A stretch of 10,191 bases of DNA from the NCBI GenBank assembly GCA_029212955.1, contig JARGOW010000082.1, positions 1 to 10,191 on the forward strand. Reading direction: 5' to 3'. The translations under genes were made by a program, and so were the position numbers. The notes under the pieces were generated by a model that had not been told where the DNA came from, made no database searches, and saw only the letters and a list, made by a program, of their open reading frames with translations. Of this stretch, positions 1-6,290 are shown piece after piece; positions within the stretch are counted from its first letter, which is position 1, and the number at the start of each line of letters is the position of its first letter. This DNA is from Planctomycetota bacterium (GTDB taxonomy: Bacteria; Planctomycetota; UBA1135; GCA-002686595).

Positions 1-476
1 CCCATGCGCCTCTTGTCCCAGATCATCCAGAAAAAACCGAGGCATAGGATGATATAGGAAAAGAAGTAGCCCACATATCTCAGTAGGCATTTGCCCACAG
101 AAGGAGTCTCGCCAGTGCGCATGTTGACGATTTTGATGCCCACCATGATCTTGCCCGGGGTGGCCCCCGCAAGGCTCCAGAAGCCCACGTACACCACGGC
201 CGGCACGATATAGAAGACCGCATTGATGAGCAAAGCATGGAAATCCAGCCACGCCGCTATGACCTCCGGTTCCTCGTCCAACCACTCGACACCAAAGAGA
301 AACACGGCGATAACAATCACACCGACGTAAACCGCCAAGGCAAGAACCGCGTCTAGGAAGTACGCCAAGAGCCGGGGTCCAAATCCAACCAATACAAGCT
401 GGTCCACCTTGCTGGGCCCCGCCCTCTCCACAGAGGATTCCGGGGTGGAGTAAGGATCGAAAGATTGGTTGTCCAT
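1..476 (-). CDS. RDD family integral membrane protein (partial, 3' end beyond window)
   Basis: Reading the minus strand from the ATG at 476 gives 158 complete codons, still open at the left edge. The first 25 residues are polar (MDNQSFDPYSTPESS...). A hydrophobic segment follows at about residues 34-62, containing GPRLLAYFLD with the Arg (35) and Asp (42) that give the RDD family its name. A second membrane segment spans about 82-104. The family motif ATPGKIMVGIKIV is at 105-117, a third membrane segment is at about 135-152, and the frame leaves the window in WDKRRMG, where the family normally continues with a WHD motif. RDD proteins are inner-membrane proteins of mostly unknown function, some linked to ion or compatible-solute transport. 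No good Shine-Dalgarno precedes this ATG, but it is the natural N-terminus for the family. The gene is separated from the helicase by a terminator, so it probably has its own promoter in 477-665. The family call is firm; substrate and role are unknown. Confidence 0.85.
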   Translation of the reverse strand, partial: MDNQSFDPYSTPESSVERAGPSKVDQLVLVGFGPRLLAYFLDAVLALAVYVGVIVIAVFLFGVEWLDEEPEVIAAWLDFHALLINAVFYIVPAVVYVGFWSLAGATPGKIMVGIKIVNMRTGETPSVGKCLLRYVGYFFSYIILCLGFFWMIWDKRRM

Positions 477-665
477 GGTCGGTCGGGTGCTGAAAACGGA
501 AGGGGAACTCGCGCATCCCCGGGGCAAGTATCCGGCTTATACGCGACCCCATGGGCCCGCCGGTCCGGGCGGAAGGCGTGCCAGCTTCCCCGCCCCCTTC
601 GGAGACTTCAAAAACCCTTGGGGACCCCACCTTCAACGAGCAGGCGGCACGGGAATTGAATGAGG

Positions 666-698
666 AAAACCGAGGCCGGGAGCGGGTCCCGGCCTCGG
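666..698 (-). terminator. Intrinsic terminator of the helicase gene
   Basis: A perfect 11-bp GC-rich inverted repeat (CCGAGGCCGGG at 670-680, CCCGGCCTCGG at 688-698) encloses a 7-nt loop. On the minus strand it is followed at once by TTTT (669-666). It lies about 63 nt after the helicase stop codon. The plus strand has no T-run after the stem, so it acts only in the minus direction. Confidence 0.85.
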
Positions 699-761
699 CC
701 TATGATGCTTGCTGAATTTCCTTCCCGCAATCGCGGCAAGGCTTTTCAGAGTTTGCCAACC

Positions 762-3164
762 CTAGTAGCGGCGACGTCCACCGCCACCGCGACGGGGACC
801 ACCGAAGCCTCCGCCTCCACGGCGGGGCTTGCCGTAGGGGCTGGCGCCGTAGCCGCCGCCATCATCGTGGAAGGGGCCGGGCTGGGGGGTGTTGTAGCCG
901 CTGTCGGGGCGCGCGAAACGATCGCTCGTGCCGCGTCCTCCGCGGAAGGAACCGCCACGTCCGCCACGACGGGCGCCACCACGGTATCCGCCTCCGCCAC
1001 CGCGGAAGTTGCCACCACCACGGTGACCACCGCCACCGCCGCGGTAGTTTCCACCGCCGTGCTCACGCTCTTCGCGGGCACCGCCGCCTCCGCCGCCCGA
1101 CTTTCGGATGCGGATGCCGGGATCCCGGGGATCGAAGCGGTTGGCCTTGGTTTCAAAATCCTTAGCCACGCGGCCCGAGATCTCGAAGGTGCTGGAGGAA
1201 GGACCCAAGCGGATAGCGCCGACCTCGTTGCTGGAAATGTCGCCGCGGCGGCAGACCAGGGCCAGGATGCGCTGGGGGTTGGCTCCACTGCTCTTGCCCC
1301 AGTTGATGGAGAAGCTGGAGGAGAAACCGTCGGCGCTTCCGGAATGGGCGCGCTTGGGCAGACGCTCAGCCTGTTGGTCGCCACCGTAGGCTGCGGCCTG
1401 TTCCTTGTCGAAACGCTGGGGGCGCTCGGGGCGCTCGCTGCGATCGAATTTACCCGGGCGCTCAAACTTGCCCGGGCGGTCGAACTTGCCCGGCCGCTCG
1501 GGGCGCACGGGAGCATTTTCGTGACGCTCCTGGCGCTTGGACTTCTTCATCTCGGCGATGTCGAAGGGCTCGCGCGCGGCGCCAGCAACGGACACCTGCT
1601 TCATGAGGACCGCGATGACTTCCTTGGGGTCGCGCTCCCCCATGAGAGCTTCCGCGCGCTCCAGATCCGTGGGCGTGGGCTCCGGGGAGTCGCTCAGGAA
1701 CTTGGACATGGCGTCGCTCTGACGCTCGGCCAAAACGTCGCGCACGTGGGCACCGCTGGGCACGTCGCGCCACTCGATTTTCACGCCGGTACCATTCAAC
1801 AGGTATTGCATTTTGCGACGGTGCTGGGGCGGCGCCATGATCAGGCACATGCCCTTGTTGCCGGCGCGTCCGGTGCGACCGGAACGGTGCACGTAGACTT
1901 CGCTGTCGCGGGGCGGGTCCCCGTGAACGACGAGGGAAACTTCGGGCACGTCCAATCCACGGGCCGCCACATCGGTGGCCACCAGGATCTGAATGCTTCC
2001 GGCACGGAAGGCACCCAGTGTGCGCGTGCGTTGACTCTGCTGCAGGTCGCCGCTCAAGGGAGCCGCGGAGAAGCCGTCATTGCTGAGCTGCTCGGCCAAG
2101 CGGGTGGTGTCCATGCGGGTGGCCACAAAGATCAGCACGCGGTTTTCACCGGCCAGCAGGAGCTGGTTCACCAGGGCGGGGTAGCGCTGGTTGCGCTGGA
2201 CCCAGTAGCCCACGTGCTCGATGTCCGCGTTGGCGGCGCCCAGGCGGGAGCCTTCCACGTGCAAGGCGTTGGTCTGGTAACGCTCGGCCAGGTTTTGGAT
2301 GGAGCGCGGGAAGGTGGCCGAAACCAGGTGGGTGTGGCGCTGGGCCGGGGTGCCCTCCAGGATCGCGTCGAGCTCATCGCGGAAGCCCATGTCGAGCATC
2401 TGGTCGGCCTCGTCGAGCACGACCTGCTTGATGAGGGAAAGGTCCAGGGAGCCGCGGCGCAGGTGGTCGAGCAGGCGGCCGGGGGTGCCGACCAGGACCA
2501 GAGGGCTGGACTCCAGCTTGCGACGCTCGGGGCCGATGGGCGTGCCACCGGTGACGCATTCCACGCGGCAGCGCGCGACCGGGCCATAGAGCCAGCTCAG
2601 CTCGCGCTGCACCTGGACGGCCAGCTCGCGGGTGGGCGCGATGACCAGGGCCACGGGGCCCAACACGCGCTTGTTCGAGCGGATGGCCTTGGCCTCCTCG
2701 AGCAAGTCCTCTGCCATGGCCAGACCCAGCGCCACGGTTTTGCCCGAGCCGGTCTGGGAGGTGATGCGCAGATCGCGGCCCTCATGCAGTGCTTGCATGG
2801 CCGAGACCTGAACCGCGGTCAGTGCGGAGTACTTCTGACTCTCCATCGCCTCACGCAGGAGGGCGGGAATGTGCTCGAGGCTGGCCGGATCTGCTTCGAC
2901 TGCGACTTCAACCTCCGCTACGGCTTCGGCATCCGCCTCAACGGGTTGCTCCGCCTCGACTTCCTCGGCGACGGGCACATCGGCCGCGGCGACGGGAGCT
3001 TCCACTTCGGAAGCGACCTCTTCCGCGGCGGGCGTTTCAGCCTCGGCGGAGGGCACTCCAGGGATTTCGGAATAGCCCGCAGCTTGCACGGGTGCAGATT
3101 CGGGGGTGGACACACAATCGCTCTGGGACCCAACTTGGGGGTCCTTACACTCTTCTTGGTTCAT
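762..3164 (-). CDS. DEAD-box ATP-dependent RNA helicase with DbpA-type RNA-binding domain and RGG tail (DeaD/CsdA-like)
   Basis: This 800-residue protein should unwind structured RNA using ATP, as DeaD/CsdA-type helicases do in ribosome assembly, mRNA decay and cold adaptation. An acidic Ala/Glu/Val-rich leader occupies residues 1-95. The helicase core follows: Q-motif region from about 100, Walker A SQTGSGKT (136-143), PTREL (177-181), GG (206-207), TPGR (227-230), DEAD (251-254), SAT (282-284), LIFVATR (344-350), ATDVAARGLD (396-405) and HRSGRTGR (426-433). Next come a basic linker with three RPGKF repeats (557-573), a DbpA/CsdA RNA-binding domain at about 613-688 (FSINWGKSSGANPQRILALV, then ISSNEVGAIRL), and a Gly/Arg tail (690-800) of GGG, RGG and YRGG units ending GGGGRRRY. 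All catalytic motifs are intact. The ATG at 3164 is supported by GGAG six bases upstream. The gene stands alone between two terminators. It resembles DeaD more than DbpA or RhlE because it combines the core, the RNA-binding domain and a long tail, but the exact orthologue is uncertain. Confidence 0.95.
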   Translation of the reverse strand: MNQEECKDPQVGSQSDCVSTPESAPVQAAGYSEIPGVPSAEAETPAAEEVASEVEAPVAAADVPVAEEVEAEQPVEADAEAVAEVEVAVEADPASLEHIPALLREAMESQKYSALTAVQVSAMQALHEGRDLRITSQTGSGKTVALGLAMAEDLLEEAKAIRSNKRVLGPVALVIAPTRELAVQVQRELSWLYGPVARCRVECVTGGTPIGPERRKLESSPLVLVGTPGRLLDHLRRGSLDLSLIKQVVLDEADQMLDMGFRDELDAILEGTPAQRHTHLVSATFPRSIQNLAERYQTNALHVEGSRLGAANADIEHVGYWVQRNQRYPALVNQLLLAGENRVLIFVATRMDTTRLAEQLSNDGFSAAPLSGDLQQSQRTRTLGAFRAGSIQILVATDVAARGLDVPEVSLVVHGDPPRDSEVYVHRSGRTGRAGNKGMCLIMAPPQHRRKMQYLLNGTGVKIEWRDVPSGAHVRDVLAERQSDAMSKFLSDSPEPTPTDLERAEALMGERDPKEVIAVLMKQVSVAGAAREPFDIAEMKKSKRQERHENAPVRPERPGKFDRPGKFERPGKFDRSERPERPQRFDKEQAAAYGGDQQAERLPKRAHSGSADGFSSSFSINWGKSSGANPQRILALVCRRGDISSNEVGAIRLGPSSSTFEISGRVAKDFETKANRFDPRDPGIRIRKSGGGGGGAREEREHGGGNYRGGGGGHRGGGNFRGGGGGYRGGARRGGRGGSFRGGRGTSDRFARPDSGYNTPQPGPFHDDGGGYGASPYGKPRRGGGGFGGPRRGGGGRRRY
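1446..1499 (-). repeat. Three 18-bp tandem repeats inside the helicase gene (RPGKF repeats)
   Basis: Three consecutive 18-bp units (1446-1463, 1464-1481, 1482-1499) differ by a few bases and encode (E/D)RPGKF three times in the linker between the helicase core and the RNA-binding domain. The sharing at the DNA level suggests recent slippage or duplication. The added residues are basic and probably contribute to non-specific RNA binding. Confidence 0.8.
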
Positions 3165-3245
3165 GGTTTACTCCGCTTTATTGCGGTGGTTTGCGGCGAA
3201 ACTCCATGAAACCTTTTCAGAGCACGACGCGGCCCCGGTCCCTGA

Positions 3246-3264
3246 CCTTTGCGACGTGCAAAGG
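3246..3264. repeat. Hairpin in the helicase 5' leader
   Basis: A perfect 7-bp inverted repeat (CCTTTGC at 3246-3252, GCAAAGG at 3258-3264) has a 5-nt loop. No T-run follows on either strand, so it is not a terminator. It lies in the 158-bp gap upstream of the helicase start. If the -10 candidate at 3279-3284 is real, the hairpin would sit near the 5' end of the leader mRNA. A regulatory role is possible but not shown. Confidence 0.55.
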
Positions 3265-3278
3265 CCCCTACCGGCAGC

Positions 3279-3284
3279 ATTCTA
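3279..3284 (-). promoter_or_regulatory. Candidate -10 box for the helicase gene
   Basis: The minus strand reads TAGAAT here, five of six matches to the sigma70 -10 consensus. It is just downstream of the ferredoxin terminator hairpin. No convincing -35 hexamer lies 16-18 bp upstream, so the call is weak. Transcription from here would give a leader of about 108 nt before the helicase ATG. Confidence 0.3.
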
Positions 3285-3290
3285 GTTGAC

Positions 3291-3313
3291 AAACAAGCAC
3301 CCACATCGGGTGC
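3291..3313 (-). terminator. Probable intrinsic terminator of the ferredoxin gene
   Basis: The inverted repeat GCACCC (3297-3302) and GGGTGC (3308-3313) has a 5-nt loop and starts about 10 nt after the ferredoxin stop. On the minus strand it is followed by the T-rich run TTGTTTGT. The stem is only 6 bp and the T-run is interrupted, so efficiency is probably moderate. Confidence 0.6.
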
Positions 3314-3322
3314 AGGTTGGGA

Positions 3323-3661
3323 TTAACCCTCGAACGGAGCTTCGCTCAGTTCTTCGCGCTTGGACTCCACGTTACGCCATTTCTCGGCGTCTCCCATCGG
3401 GTCCTTGCGGGCGGTGATCGTCGGCCACTCGGCGGCCAACTTGGTGTTCAGCTCCACATAGTCGGCCCACTTGGCGGGCACTTCCGTTTCCTCGTAGATG
3501 GCTTCCACGGGGCACTCGGGAACACATGCACCGCAGTCGATGCATTCATCCGGATTGATCGCGAGGAAGTTCTCTCCCTCAACAAAGCAGTCGACAGGAC
3601 ATACGTCCACGCAATCAGTGAACTTGCACTTGACGCAGGGCTCGGTGACGACGTAAGTCAT
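3323..3661 (-). CDS. fdxA: 7Fe ferredoxin (3Fe-4S / 4Fe-4S), FdxA type
   Basis: This 112-residue protein is a soluble low-potential electron carrier of the Azotobacter ferredoxin I family. It starts MTYVVTEPCVKCKFTDC. The cysteine pattern is diagnostic: C9, C12, C17, C21-P and C25 in the N-terminal half, then C40, C43, C46 and C50-P. By analogy with ferredoxin I, C9, C17 and C50 bind the [3Fe-4S] cluster, and C21, C40, C43 and C46 bind the [4Fe-4S] cluster. The family's C-terminal extension (residues 59-112, with LAAEWP and KKDP-like ARKDP) is present and the length is typical. The frame is open 27 codons further upstream, but that extension resembles nothing in the family. The ATG at 3661 matches the conserved N-terminus and has AGAG about 8 nt upstream. 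Electron donor and acceptor cannot be told from the context, since the gene stands alone between non-coding gaps. Confidence 0.96.
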   Translation of the reverse strand: MTYVVTEPCVKCKFTDCVDVCPVDCFVEGENFLAINPDECIDCGACVPECPVEAIYEETEVPAKWADYVELNTKLAAEWPTITARKDPMGDAEKWRNVESKREELSEAPFEG

Positions 3662-3708
3662 GGATGATTCTCTTGATATGGGGTATGCGGTTTGCGAAAC
3701 GGCCCGGA

Positions 3709-3714
3709 AGTGTA
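3709..3714 (-). promoter_or_regulatory. Candidate -10 box for fdxA
   Basis: The minus strand reads TACACT, about 47 nt upstream of the fdxA start. No good -35 element is seen at the right spacing. The 241-bp gap (3662-3902) is long enough to hold the promoter, and fdxA is unlikely to depend on read-through from the preceding gene. Confidence 0.25.
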
Positions 3715-3902
3715 CAGGACGAGCCGGGGGAGATGTGGGCAATCGGCGCCACTTTTCCCCATGAGTCCGAAACGATACAAGGACCCGGGGCCCATTTGTC
3801 CAGACTTACCCGGGTTTATTCACCCAATGGGGCTTCCAGGCACCCTCAAACCGGTTTCTTGCCCGCCGAGAATTGGATTCAACCCTGCCGAATCCGGCCG
3901 CG

Positions 3903-4688
3903 CTAGCACCAGGAATTGTTCAGCACTTCGCCCAACCCACCGGCTCCGGGCACGATGTAGCTGTGCTCATCCAAGCCCTGCTCCCGATCCCAATGGGTTC
4001 CGGGCGGCGTTTCAAGCACATCCTTAGGCGAAAGGCCCCGGTCCACCCGGGCCGCATACACCCAAATGTTGTCGAAAGCGCCCAACACCGTCCGGAGGAA
4101 CTCCGGGGTGGCAATCATGGGCAGGGCCAGGATTTGGGCCGGCTTCCCGTGGTGTTCGACCAGGTATTCGATGGCCTTTACCAGGGTCCCACCCGTGGCG
4201 CCCATGGGGTCGGGCAACACCAGGGTCGCGCCCTCCAAGCTCCCCCCCACCTTGCTCCCGGAAAGGTCCACGCCGGTCACCTGGCCCTGGGCGTTCGATC
4301 GCCTGGCCATATTAAGGTGATCCAACCGCAGATTGTCCACGGGCAGTACCGCCGTGAGCAGCTCGAAGCACACCTGGGCGGGCACCATGCCCCCGCGGAT
4401 CACATCGAGCACCACGACCTTGGCACCCGGGTCCAGGCCCTGCCCCACCCATGCCCCTTCCTCGGGGTGGGCCTCGGACATGCGCGTGGGCCGGGATTGA
4501 TGAACGGTGGGCAAGTGGGCCCCGAGGGCCACCTGGGACAGGCAGCTATAGACGGAACGCAGCAGGAACATGAGCTCCGTGTGAGTCGTCTCGGCGCTTC
4601 CCAATCGGGCCAGGGCGCTGTGCATCCAGGGGTTGTCCAAAATGCACACGCGGTCGCCGTAGGCGTGCTCCACCACGCGAACGGGCAT
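3903..4688 (-). CDS. upp: Uracil phosphoribosyltransferase family protein with an insertion near the uracil-binding motif
   Basis: Upp converts uracil and PRPP to UMP and pyrophosphate in cytoplasmic pyrimidine salvage. This 261-residue protein carries the family features in order: an N-terminal helical region with TELMFLLRSV (37-46), VVLDVIRGGMVPA (92-104) matching the family's LRAGLG-type strand-loop, the PRPP loop DPMGATGGT (160-168, DPMLATGGS in E. coli), MIATPE (191-196), and the C-terminal motif LDEHSYIVPGAGGLGE (239-254) that matches the uracil-recognition region NEHGYIIPGLGDAGD. It is about 50 residues longer than E. coli Upp (208). Part of the excess is an insertion at about 219-237, between the two halves of what is normally one motif (DQGLNEHGYI). 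The ATG overlaps the aminotransferase stop by one base (TGATG), with AGGGGG 7 nt upstream, so the two genes are translationally coupled. Family membership is clear. Uracil specificity is probable, but the insertion leaves room for another base or a regulatory role. Confidence 0.85.
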   Translation of the reverse strand: MPVRVVEHAYGDRVCILDNPWMHSALARLGSAETTHTELMFLLRSVYSCLSQVALGAHLPTVHQSRPTRMSEAHPEEGAWVGQGLDPGAKVVVLDVIRGGMVPAQVCFELLTAVLPVDNLRLDHLNMARRSNAQGQVTGVDLSGSKVGGSLEGATLVLPDPMGATGGTLVKAIEYLVEHHGKPAQILALPMIATPEFLRTVLGAFDNIWVYAARVDRGLSPKDVLETPPGTHWDREQGLDEHSYIVPGAGGLGEVLNNSWC

Positions 4689-5941
4689 CAGTGATCCCCC
4701 TGGAGACCGGCGACCCCACGGCTGAGGATTTCCACCATGGACTGGACCACGTTCTTGGGAGTGGCACAGAGGGCGATGCGCACGGCGCCTTTGATCGGCA
4801 CCAGGAAGAGACCCTCCGCGTTGCAGCGACGAATGGTCTCCTGGGGATCCGAGGTGAAGACGATCACGAAGAAACCGCCCTCATAGCGGGGGTACTTCAG
4901 GTTTGCCTTGGCGGCCTCACGGTTGAAGATTTCCACACGCTCACCGAGCATATCGAGCAGGGCGCGGCGATCCGCGTCCACCCGTTTGCGAAGCACAGGA
5001 TCGGTCAACAGGTTCATGGCCGCCAGCATCACCAGGTGATTGCAGTTGGACCAAACCCCGCGGCCGGTGTAGGAGAGGGCATTCTCAATGCGCCTGCGCT
5101 CCACCGGGTCGGACATGGCCACGGCCAGTGCTCCCGTGCGCGCGCCATATTGGGCGAAGGTCTTCGACGCAGACCAGGCCGCCAATACGGGCATGTGGTC
5201 GGTCAGATCCCCGATGTGGTGAACCCATGCATCGGTTCCCGGCGCGCCATAGCGCGAGTAGGCCAGATCCAAGAGCAGCGCCATGGGCGTGGCACGGTCC
5301 ACTTCCTTGAGGATGCGCACCACTCCCTTCCACTCCGCTTCGCCCAGGCTGTAGCCCGTGGGGTTGTGGCAAGGGAAGTTGAGGATCAACAGGATGCGGG
5401 ATTGCTTCTTGGCCAGCTCTTCGAGGCTTCGCTTGAGTCCTTCCAGGTTGAAACCATTCTTGTCATCGAACATGGGGAATGTTTCCACCCCACGTCCCGA
5501 TTGGTCAGCAATGGTTCCGTAGGGACCCCAGTGGTAGTCGGTGGTCAGCAAGCGCTCGCCACGGTCCAGGAAATTGACGATGGCATGGTGTACGGCTCCG
5601 GTGCCACCCGCCGTGGCCACGCATCCAGCCTGGTCCGCCAAACCCGCCGGGCCGAACACGTCTTGGACGACCGCATCGTTGAAAGTCTGCTCCCCGGAGA
5701 TCGGCGCATAGGCCGCAGCCCGGGCCGGGTCCACGCTGCCGATGGCCTCGGTCACCGAAGGCATCACCGAAAGTCCCCCGTCCTCATCCATCAAAGTGCC
5801 CAAACTGGCATCGATGATCGTTTCGCCGGCTGCGGCACGACGCACGGCCTCACCATGGATCGCAAAAATCGGATCCTCAGAAGGTCGTTGGCGGGCGGAC
5901 CCAATCAGGGCATGACTCAAAGTATCGGTGGGCTGGCTCAT
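4688..5941 (-). CDS. PLP-dependent class I/II aminotransferase (aspartate/aromatic type)
   Basis: This 417-residue protein is a fold-type I, PLP-dependent aminotransferase. Visible landmarks are the glycine-rich phosphate-binding turn ATAGGTGAVHHAI (109-121), the aromatic stacking region at TTDYHWGPYG (133-142), NFPCHNPTG (188-196) with the conserved Asn and NPTG, LLLDLAYSRYG (222-232) with the PLP-binding Asp225 and Tyr228, SASKTFAQYGARTGAL (257-272) with the Schiff-base Lys260 and Arg268, and VRIALCA (387-393) with the Arg expected to bind the substrate carboxylate. The layout and length fit the aspartate/tyrosine aminotransferase group. The amino donor and keto acid cannot be assigned from sequence alone. 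The ATG at 5941 has no Shine-Dalgarno, but a strong promoter 12 nt upstream fixes the start. The gene leads a coupled pair with the uracil phosphoribosyltransferase-like gene. Confidence 0.93.
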   Translation of the reverse strand: MSQPTDTLSHALIGSARQRPSEDPIFAIHGEAVRRAAAGETIIDASLGTLMDEDGGLSVMPSVTEAIGSVDPARAAAYAPISGEQTFNDAVVQDVFGPAGLADQAGCVATAGGTGAVHHAIVNFLDRGERLLTTDYHWGPYGTIADQSGRGVETFPMFDDKNGFNLEGLKRSLEELAKKQSRILLILNFPCHNPTGYSLGEAEWKGVVRILKEVDRATPMALLLDLAYSRYGAPGTDAWVHHIGDLTDHMPVLAAWSASKTFAQYGARTGALAVAMSDPVERRRIENALSYTGRGVWSNCNHLVMLAAMNLLTDPVLRKRVDADRRALLDMLGERVEIFNREAAKANLKYPRYEGGFFVIVFTSDPQETIRRCNAEGLFLVPIKGAVRIALCATPKNVVQSMVEILSRGVAGLQGDH

Positions 5942-5952
5942 GGCTTCGGGCC

Positions 5953-5981
5953 AGTATAGGCGCCCAGGAAGGCAGTGTCAG
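5953..5981 (-). promoter_or_regulatory. Sigma70-type promoter of the aminotransferase-upp operon
   Basis: The minus strand shows CTGACA (5981-5976), a spacer of exactly 17 bp, then TATACT (5958-5953). Both hexamers are five of six matches to consensus. Only 11 nt separate the -10 box from the ATG, so initiation at the usual distance would leave a leader of about 4-6 nt with no room for a ribosome binding site. The mRNA should be nearly leaderless. Confidence 0.75.
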
Positions 5982-6228
5982 GCCACCTTCTGCCTGAACC
6001 CGCCTTATTCATGGGGATTCGAACCCCACGCCGCGGCCCCATGGTTGCAGGTGGCTTGTGGGGCCCTAGCCCCAGGAGCCGTGCTGTGGCCGGGAGGGGG
6101 CTGCTGGAACGTGCCCAAGCCGTGGATGCTCGGGGGACTGGGTCGAAAACCCCTGGTGGGACCCGCAGTCCGGGGCGGTTTCAGATTGTATTCCGCAAGG
6201 GATCCGGCTCTCGGCAACCCCATCCAGA
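5982..6228. other. Non-coding stretch between the HhH-gene terminator and the aminotransferase promoter
   Basis: No credible gene is visible. Short frames cross the region on both strands, but they have neither conserved-looking sequence nor ribosome binding sites. It contains a T-arm-like palindrome (6012-6028), a second pairing option for that palindrome (CATGGGG at 6010-6016 with CCCCATG at 6037-6043) and several other GGGGCC/GGCCCC runs that could fold. It could hold an operator or small RNA, but nothing specific supports either. Confidence 0.5.
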
Positions 6229-6267
6229 AAAATCACAAAGGGGGGCCAGCATGGCTGGCCCCCCTTT
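6228..6267 (-). terminator. Strong intrinsic terminator after the HhH gene
   Basis: A perfect 14-bp inverted repeat (6237-6250 with 6254-6267) with a 3-nt loop is built on GGGGGGCCAGC and its complement. On the minus strand the stem ends in TTT, followed after GTGA by TTTTT (6232-6228). It starts about 24 nt past the stop of the HhH gene and closes the ATPase/HhH block. It is the strongest terminator in the window. Confidence 0.92.
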
Positions 6268-6290
6268 GACGGTTTCGATCCTCAACGCGA

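Noticed and set aside
519..545. TATAAG on the minus strand as the -10 box of the RDD gene promoter
   Set aside because: No -35 element lies at 16-18 bp, and the surrounding GC-rich sequence offers no other support.
660..3209. A very long open frame on the plus strand opposite the helicase gene
   Set aside because: It is antisense to a helicase with every catalytic motif intact. Its translation is low-complexity Ala/Gly/His-rich sequence with no motif, and it opens because of GC-rich codon bias on the other strand.
3875..3895. Inverted repeat GGATTC / GAATCC just after the upp-like gene, considered as a terminator
   Set aside because: The stem is only 6 bp with a 9-nt loop and is followed by AATTCTC rather than a T-run. 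Termination of the aminotransferase-upp unit remains unlocated.
4691..5959. Long plus-strand open frame opposite the aminotransferase gene
   Set aside because: The minus-strand protein carries a complete PLP-enzyme motif set. The plus-strand product is His/Gly/Arg-rich and shows no recognisable domain, so it is a shadow.
5990..6095. Complete tRNA gene suggested by the T-arm-like sequence
   Set aside because: No 5' acceptor strand complementary to the bases after the T-arm, no D-arm consensus, no anticodon arm with a 7-nt loop, and no CCA. Only the T-arm is present.
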